From: an uncultured Mollicutes bacterium
GTDB lineage: Bacteria > Bacillota_I > Bacilli_A > ML615J-28 > CAG-313
Reading direction: 5' to 3'
Assembly: GCA_900538885.1 (NCBI GenBank)
Contig: UQAI01000028.1
Location: 1 to 21,497 of the forward strand
Length of the DNA: 21,497 bases
Each line of letters begins with the position of its first letter. The first letter of the stretch is position 1. Both the position numbers and the translations under genes were made by a program. The notes under the pieces are model-generated. The model saw nothing but the letters and a program-made list of their open reading frames with translations, was not told the DNA's origin and did no database searches. Of the stretch, positions 16,764-21,497 are shown in pieces.

Positions 16764-16779
16764 AAGGTAGATATGGAGG
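16744..16779 (+). promoter_or_regulatory. Hairpin covering the spoVT ribosome site
   Basis: CTTCCATATTTGCC (16744-16757) pairs along its full 14 bases with 16766-16779 (three G-U pairs, no mismatch) around an 8-base loop, ATAATAAA. The 3' arm includes GGAGG of the spoVT ribosome site GGAGGA (16775-16780). On the + strand it is followed by A rather than T, so it is not a + strand terminator. It would hide the ribosome site only in transcripts that start upstream of 16744. Confidence 0.65.
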
Positions 16780-16789
16780 AATAAAAAAA

Positions 16790-17320
16790 ATGAAAGCAAC
16801 AGGTGTAGTTAGAAGAATAGATGATTTAGGACGAATAGTATTACCTAAAGAGTTAAGACGGACAATGAGAATAAAAGAAGGCGATTCATTAGAAATATAT
16901 ATAGATGGTATGGATCAAATTATGTTGAAAAAATATTCTCCAGTCCAAAGTATGAATGAATTTGTAAAAGAATTTGCTGATAGTGTTTATACATCTAATA
17001 AATTAGATATTATCATAACAGACAACGAAAGAGTAATTGCCTGTGCAGGCAACTTTAAATATAATTTAGTGGGTAAAAAAATATCAATGAAGTTAGAAGA
17101 AAAACTAAATAAAAGACAAACTCAAATAGTCGAACTTGGTGACAATTTTGAAGTTTGTGACAATTTAGAAATTTACAAACCAGTGATAATAAGGCCAATA
17201 AATGTATATGGTGATATTTTAGGCTGTGTTATTATACTTGGCGATAAAGGAATAACATCAATAGAAAAATCAATAGCTGAATTTGCAGGAACCTTTATGA
17301 GTAAATATTTAGAAAGTTAA
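16790..17320 (+). CDS. spoVT: Stage V sporulation regulator SpoVT
   Basis: AbrB-family DNA-binding regulator that tunes sigma-G-dependent genes in the forespore. The 176 residues compare with 178 in B. subtilis. The N-terminal swapped-hairpin domain (about 1-52) begins MKATGVVRRIDDLGRIVLPK and contains LRRTMRIKEGDSLEI; the rest is a GAF-type domain ending in FAGTFMSKYLES. The start is ATG 16790, 9 bases after GGAGGA. An in-frame ATG at 16733 would add 19 residues overlapping the mfd end and is unlikely. It lies 49 bases after mfd, as in Bacillus. A sigma-G-like promoter and a hairpin in that gap suggest separate control from the mfd operon. Confidence 0.95.
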   Translation: MKATGVVRRIDDLGRIVLPKELRRTMRIKEGDSLEIYIDGMDQIMLKKYSPVQSMNEFVKEFADSVYTSNKLDIIITDNERVIACAGNFKYNLVGKKISMKLEEKLNKRQTQIVELGDNFEVCDNLEIYKPVIIRPINVYGDILGCVIILGDKGITSIEKSIAEFAGTFMSKYLES

Positions 17321-17326
17321 GAAAAT

Positions 17327-17357
17327 AGGTTAGTAGTTATCAATTACTAACTTTTTT
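17327..17357 (+). terminator. Terminator after spoVT
   Basis: The 12-bp hairpin 17327-17338 with 17342-17353 has a three-base loop; its strongest part is GTTAGTA/TACTAAC. It runs into a TTTTTT stretch. It closes the long operon. Confidence 0.8.
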
Positions 17358-17358
17358 C

Positions 17359-17387
17359 TTGTAATTTAAAAAAGAATGTGCTATAAT
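17359..17387 (+). promoter_or_regulatory. fba promoter
   Basis: TTGTAA (17359-17364), 17 bases, then TGC-TATAAT (-10 at 17382-17387) is a strong extended -10 promoter of the same design as the one before yaaA but without the palindrome. Its -35 begins at the end of the preceding terminator. Confidence 0.8.
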
Positions 17388-17429
17388 CATAAAGAATAAA
17401 AAATATAAATAAAAAATGGAGGGAAAATT

Positions 17430-18290
17430 ATGCCACTAGTAAATATGGTAAATATGTTAAACAAAGCAAAAGAAGGAAAGTATGCTGTAGGCCAATTCAA
17501 TATTAACAATCTTGAATGGACTAAAACTATTCTAGAAACAGCACAAAGCAACAATTCACCAGTTATCTTAGGTGTATCTGAAGGCGCTGGAAAATATATG
17601 GGCGGATTTGATGTAGTTGTTGGAATGGTTAAAGGATTAGTAAAAGATTTAGGTATTACTGTTGATGTAGCAATTCACCTAGATCATGGATCATCATTTG
17701 AAAGTTGTAAAAAAGCAATTGATGCAGGTTTTACATCTGTTATGATTGATGGATCTCATCATCCTATTGATGAAAATATTAAAATGACAAAAGAAGTTGT
17801 TGATTATGCACACGCTAGAGGTGTAAGTGTTGAAGCTGAAGTAGGCACAGTAGGCGGAAATGAAGATGGTGTTATCGGCGGTATTAAATACGCAGACTTA
17901 AATGAATGTGTTCGTTTAGTAAAAGAAGCAGATGTAGATGCTTTAGCACCAGCTCTAGGTTCTGTTCATGGCCCTTATCAAGGCGAACCAGTACTTGGAT
18001 TTGTTGAAATGGAAGCAATTGGAAAAGCAACTGATAAACCATTAGTATTACATGGTGGAACAGGAATTCCTGATGACAAAATTAGAAGAGCAATCGCATG
18101 CGGAACATGCAAAATCAATGTTAATACAGAATGTCAACTTGCATTCAATAAACTTTTAAGAGAATTTGTGGCGGATGAAAAGAATGCAAAAGTATATGAT
18201 CCTCGTAAGATTTTAGGCCCTGCTTCAAAAGGAATTGCTGCCGCAGTTAATGAAAAGATTAACGTTTTTGGTACAGCTAATAAAAATTAA
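17430..18290 (+). CDS. fba: Fructose-bisphosphate aldolase, class II
   Basis: Zinc-dependent aldolase that splits fructose-1,6-bisphosphate into DHAP and glyceraldehyde-3-phosphate. The 286 residues have the usual class IIA length for Firmicutes. The key segment AIHLDHGSS holds H83, catalytic D85 and zinc-binding H86; VEAEVGTVGG, LGSVHGPY, VLHGGTGIPDD and KINVNTE follow. The start is ATG 17430, after GGAGGG. It is a single-gene transcript with a strong promoter and terminator, as expected for a highly expressed glycolytic gene. The related tagatose-bisphosphate aldolases (GatY/KbaY) have the same motifs, and no galactitol or tagatose genes are nearby, so fructose is the better guess. Confidence 0.93.
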   Translation: MPLVNMVNMLNKAKEGKYAVGQFNINNLEWTKTILETAQSNNSPVILGVSEGAGKYMGGFDVVVGMVKGLVKDLGITVDVAIHLDHGSSFESCKKAIDAGFTSVMIDGSHHPIDENIKMTKEVVDYAHARGVSVEAEVGTVGGNEDGVIGGIKYADLNECVRLVKEADVDALAPALGSVHGPYQGEPVLGFVEMEAIGKATDKPLVLHGGTGIPDDKIRRAIACGTCKINVNTECQLAFNKLLREFVADEKNAKVYDPRKILGPASKGIAAAVNEKINVFGTANKN

Positions 18291-18304
18291 TTAAAAAACC
18301 ATAA

Positions 18305-18337
18305 AATGAATTTGTCGAGAGACAGATTCATTTTTTT
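18305..18337 (+). terminator. Terminator of fba
   Basis: AATGAATTTGTC (18305-18316) pairs with 18321-18332 (one G-T pair) across a GAGA tetraloop, followed by a run of T. A classic rho-independent terminator. Confidence 0.9.
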
Positions 18338-18338
18338 C

Positions 18339-18367
18339 TTGAAATATTTTTTATAAAATGTTATACT
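18339..18367 (+). promoter_or_regulatory. Promoter of the glycosyltransferase-like operon
   Basis: TTGAAA (18339-18344), a 17-base spacer and TGT-TATACT (-10 at 18362-18367) form an extended -10 promoter that starts right at the end of the fba terminator. Confidence 0.75.
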
Positions 18368-18386
18368 AATAGAAAAAGGTGCGAAT

Positions 18387-19277
18387 ATGAAGATAATAGT
18401 CAGTTTACTAATAACCAAAAACATAGAAAATGAAGAAGAAATAAGAGAATACACTAGAAATATTAGTTCATATATAAATAATATTGATGAGTTATATATA
18501 TATAATGTAACAAAATATGAATTAGATAAATTCTATGAAGAGCTTGCTAGATACACAAATATAGAATATGTGAATTGTTTAGATTTAGGCGAAGCTTCAA
18601 ATTACGATCGAATGATGAAACATGCTAAAGAAGTAAATGCAGATTATAATGTTATGCTTGAACTTGGGTATTATTATGAAGAAGATGCTTTCACGGCTAT
18701 AAAAAAGCATATATTTGAACATCCAGATCCAGATATTGCTATATATACTCCAACCCCTTTATATGGGTGTCAATTACATGAAAGAAAAGCAGAAAATACA
18801 AGATATGTAATGGGGGGCTGCAAATTAATAGGTACTTTTGTTAATGTTAATATATATACTATATTAAAAGGGTTTAAACTTGAATATTATCAATCAACAT
18901 TTGATTACGAATATTGTATAAGAGCTAGACTTGCAGGATACAAAATATTATTGTTTAATAACGAAGTCTTAAGAAATATTAATTATCGTATTATTGAAAA
19001 AAAGATAGGATTTACGACAGTATCAACATATGATAAAGATCCATTAGATATATATTATGAGTATCGAAATCGTTTATATTTGTGGGAAGAGTACAAAAAA
19101 CTAGATCCATATTATGTAAAACTTGATAAGAAACTAGCAAAAGCTGAAAGACATGAAATGAAATGGCGCGATAAAGGATATCGTGATAAATTAGTTATGT
19201 TTGAAAAAGCTAAAGATGATTATAAACGTGGGATTGTAGGACAAATACAATATGGGAAAAAAGAAATAAAATATTAG
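18387..19277 (+). CDS. Glycosyltransferase family 2-like protein without a clear DxD
   Basis: The 296-residue protein resembles rhamnosyltransferase-type GT2 enzymes. An N-terminal Rossmann-like half includes NYDRMMKHAKEVNADY and a strand at 88-94. A later segment (GTFVNVNIYTILKGFKLEY, then FDYEYCIRARLAGYKILLF) matches the acceptor part, and YYEYRNRLYLWEEYKKL matches the closing RN motif. The place where GT2 enzymes carry DxD reads E92-L-G, so the usual metal ligand pair is missing. It may be inactive, use another residue, or have changed function. There is no transmembrane segment. The start is ATG 18387, after AAAAGGTG. The next gene, for a secreted phosphodiester-glycosidase-type protein, follows after 14 bases, so both likely act on a surface glycan. 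Confidence 0.65.
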   Translation: MKIIVSLLITKNIENEEEIREYTRNISSYINNIDELYIYNVTKYELDKFYEELARYTNIEYVNCLDLGEASNYDRMMKHAKEVNADYNVMLELGYYYEEDAFTAIKKHIFEHPDPDIAIYTPTPLYGCQLHERKAENTRYVMGGCKLIGTFVNVNIYTILKGFKLEYYQSTFDYEYCIRARLAGYKILLFNNEVLRNINYRIIEKKIGFTTVSTYDKDPLDIYYEYRNRLYLWEEYKKLDPYYVKLDKKLAKAERHEMKWRDKGYRDKLVMFEKAKDDYKRGIVGQIQYGKKEIKY

Positions 19278-19291
19278 GGAGGAGAAAAAGA

Positions 19292-21497
19292 ATGAAAAAA
19301 ACTAAGAAGATTTTATTTTTTGTAATGTGTATGTTATGCTTAATCAGCGTTCTTTCATTTGGTATGAGAGTAACTGCTACAACGAGTGATAACGGAAAAG
19401 GTTCATGGACCCCATCGAAGTCCGAAGAAATTAATGTGTATGGAATGCAACATTCAAGTATATGGGGAAAAGCTAATGGTACAAACCCCCAACATATTAA
19501 TGTTCTAGCAATGAAAACAGATGGTTATTCATCAAAACTTGTTAGCTGGTCTGTAACTAATGGAAATAAAAAGTATACAAGACAAACTCTAGATGTTATT
19601 GCGAAAGATTATGAAGAAAAACATCCTGGATGGATTGTTGTTGGTGGTATTAATGGTGACCAATACACAACTGGATTTGGCAGCGATATTGGTGCTGGTT
19701 CATCTCACTTTTACCCACAAACATACTATCCACTAATTATGGATGGAGAATCAAGAATTCCAATTACTGTTCAAAACTCAAGTGCTATGCATGTTGGATT
19801 TGCGAACGACGGGTCTGAAAATTCACTTGTTCCAGCGAGTAATGTAAGGTGCTTTGTATTGTCAATTGTTGATGAATATAAAAATGTAATTGCTAAATTT
19901 GATATAAATAAAATTAATGAAGCCCCAGGAACAAATGAAACTACAGCTTGGTCAACATATATGTCAATAGCTCAAGCAGACAAATATGTAGAACAAAATA
20001 TTAATACAACTAATAATGTGTATGTAGTTGAAAATCCTGAACTTGCATATATGAATAACTCAGCTACTTACTCTAATGGTGTGAACTCACTATTTGGTAA
20101 GGGAACAATAACAAAAGTAACTAAGTCAGTTATTTTAAAATCTAATCAATTTGCGATTGAAACAACTAATGAAGAAGTAATTAAAGCCTTAGGTGAAGGA
20201 AAAAGAATAATTGTAGATGCTGAATTTGAAAGTGAAGCACTTAATAAAGTAGAAGCTTCTACTGGTTACCATTCTGTTCATCGTATGAATGGTGTGGATC
20301 AACCTTTAGTACACGTTGGTTATGATGGCTCAAGATATAGTAGAGCAATTATTGGTAAAAAGGCTGATGGTACATATGTATTATTTACAGCTGATGTTGC
20401 TAATGATCCTAATAATAATATGATTAGATATGCTGGTTTAAACTTTGATGAATGTAATGCCGCATTAAAACATTATGGAGTTACAGAAGCTTATCAAATG
20501 GATGGCGGAGGCTCAGTTACAAGTATTTATCGTGGTGAAGATGGTGAATTTGTAATTAGTAACTATGTTAGAGATGGTGTACGTCCAAATATGACAGGCT
20601 TACTATTTGTTGTTCGCGATCCACAAGTAAGTGTAAAAGAAACAACACACAATAGCATTACATTAAAACAAGAAGTACTAGCTGGAGGTATTAACTCAAC
20701 TATTGAAAAACTTACGGTAAAATGTAATGATAAAAAATATACATTTGATGAAAATGGTGAAGTTACAATTTCAGGACTTGAAGAAAATCAAGAATATGAA
20801 TTTATACTTGATTATGAAGTTACAAAAATCCAACAAGAAGGTCCAACAACTAAAGAATCAAAAGCAATGACTTCAAAAATTAAAGCAACAACAAAACTAT
20901 ATGATGGCCCAACTCCTGATATTAAAGTTGTAAATCTCAATAAAAACTCATTCAAACTAGAAATGGAACCAAATGAACAAATTAAAAATGTTGTTGTGGT
21001 TATAGAGGAAAGAGAAATTCCGTTTACAGATTTAACTGTAGAAGTTACCAACTTATTACAAGAAACAGATTATGAAGTAGTATATAAATATGAACTATAT
21101 GATGCTACAACTCAAAAAACTTATTACCGTGTAACAGCTCCTACACATATAACTACATTAAATTATGATATTCCTCAAATTACAGAATTTACTATTTTTA
21201 GAGAAATGGGAAATAAAGTTATCTTTAAATATAGTTATGTTGATAATGATGACGTAGTAGTAAAAGCAGAACTTATATATGGCGATAAAAAAGTAGCTTT
21301 AACAAAGAAAAGTGATGTAGTTACGGTTTCTGATTTAGATTTAACAAGTAAAGAGTATGAATTTATAATAACAATTACTTATACTACTGAATCAGGCGAA
21401 GCTGTTGTAAATAGTGATTCAATTAAAGTCGGTAAAGATGAAACTGAAATCAAACATAGTATTACCTATGAACTAGATGGAGGAAAACTAGAAGGAG
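19292..21497 (+). CDS. Secreted phosphodiester glycosidase (NAGPA-type) surface protein, 3' end outside window
   Basis: The frame is open from ATG 19292 (after GGGAGGAG) to the window edge, 735 codons with no stop, so the C-terminus is missing. Residues 1-30 are a signal peptide: KKTKK, a hydrophobic core (ILFFVMCMLCLISVLSF), likely cleavage near VTA. About 35-445 is a phosphodiester glycosidase domain (NAGPA family, which removes sugar-phosphate caps), with GGINGD (118-123) and the hallmark MDGGGS (403-408). About 446-715 holds three fibronectin-III-like beta modules. The last visible residues, ITYELDGGKLEG (724-735), look like the start of a Listeria-Bacteroides (InlB B-type) repeat, common in Gram-positive surface proteins. 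A wall anchor may lie beyond the edge. The substrate is unknown; a cell-surface glycan is inferred from the glycosyltransferase-like gene just upstream. Confidence 0.85.
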   Translation, partial: MKKTKKILFFVMCMLCLISVLSFGMRVTATTSDNGKGSWTPSKSEEINVYGMQHSSIWGKANGTNPQHINVLAMKTDGYSSKLVSWSVTNGNKKYTRQTLDVIAKDYEEKHPGWIVVGGINGDQYTTGFGSDIGAGSSHFYPQTYYPLIMDGESRIPITVQNSSAMHVGFANDGSENSLVPASNVRCFVLSIVDEYKNVIAKFDINKINEAPGTNETTAWSTYMSIAQADKYVEQNINTTNNVYVVENPELAYMNNSATYSNGVNSLFGKGTITKVTKSVILKSNQFAIETTNEEVIKALGEGKRIIVDAEFESEALNKVEASTGYHSVHRMNGVDQPLVHVGYDGSRYSRAIIGKKADGTYVLFTADVANDPNNNMIRYAGLNFDECNAALKHYGVTEAYQMDGGGSVTSIYRGEDGEFVISNYVRDGVRPNMTGLLFVVRDPQVSVKETTHNSITLKQEVLAGGINSTIEKLTVKCNDKKYTFDENGEVTISGLEENQEYEFILDYEVTKIQQEGPTTKESKAMTSKIKATTKLYDGPTPDIKVVNLNKNSFKLEMEPNEQIKNVVVVIEEREIPFTDLTVEVTNLLQETDYEVVYKYELYDATTQKTYYRVTAPTHITTLNYDIPQITEFTIFREMGNKVIFKYSYVDNDDVVVKAELIYGDKKVALTKKSDVVTVSDLDLTSKEYEFIITITYTTESGEAVVNSDSIKVGKDETEIKHSITYELDGGKLEG

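Noticed and set aside
16744..16779. Hairpin after mfd as a transcription terminator
   Set aside because: On the + strand it is followed by A rather than T. T follows only when read on the - strand, where there is no gene.
19292..21497. Frameshift or broken gene at the right end
   Set aside because: The frame is uninterrupted for 735 codons to the last base; it is simply cut by the window edge.

Overview
The window is about 21.5 kb of very AT-rich, gene-dense bacterial chromosome. It holds 17 complete protein genes, one gene cut by the right edge, and one T-box riboswitch. The gene content points to a low-GC member of the Bacilli/Erysipelotrichia side of the Firmicutes. The evidence is the cluster yaaA-gyrB-gyrA, a serS T-box leader, the pth-mfd-spoVT order known from Bacillus, strong GGAGG ribosome sites, and the sporulation genes gerQ, cwlJ and spoVT. 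Tryptophan is read from TGG and no frame needs TGA to be read through, so the genetic code looks standard. However, none of the 17 complete genes stops at TGA (11 TAA, 6 TAG).

Layout. 1-268 is a non-coding, AT-rich leader with three perfect copies of AAAACGCGTTTT, one of them lying exactly between the -35 and -10 of the yaaA promoter. 269-5203 is yaaA-gyrB-gyrA; recF, often found between yaaA and gyrB, is absent. 5204-5576 holds a terminator, a promoter and a serine T-box in front of serS (5577-6866). 6923-8156 is a divergent pair (HIT hydrolase leftward, glycerophosphodiesterase rightward). 8248-9042 is a leftward sporulation pair, cwlJ-gerQ. 9155-10160 is a Cys-rich Zn/[2Fe-2S]-type protein followed by pyrophosphatase. 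10209-17320 is a probable long operon fhs-folD-pth-mfd-spoVT. 17430-18290 is a class II aldolase with its own promoter and terminator. 18387 to the right edge is a glycosyltransferase-like gene followed by a secreted phosphodiester-glycosidase-type surface protein that runs off the window.

Functional themes. The left part is chromosome-origin housekeeping (DNA topology, tRNA charging). The centre combines one-carbon folate metabolism (formate-tetrahydrofolate ligase plus FolD), peptidyl-tRNA rescue and transcription-coupled repair. Spore formation and germination run through it: CwlJ and GerQ act together in germination, and SpoVT is a forespore regulator. The right end is cell-surface carbohydrate work.

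The most interesting reading is at 16734-16792. A forespore sigma-G-like promoter lies inside a 14-bp hairpin that covers the spoVT ribosome site. Read-through mRNA from mfd would therefore carry a locked start, while forespore mRNA would lose the 5' arm and be free. Other points worth checking are the AAAACGCGTTTT repeats, an unusually acidic extension at both ends of GyrA, and the Cys-rich protein at 9155. I saw no IS element, prophage, CRISPR array or tRNA gene.
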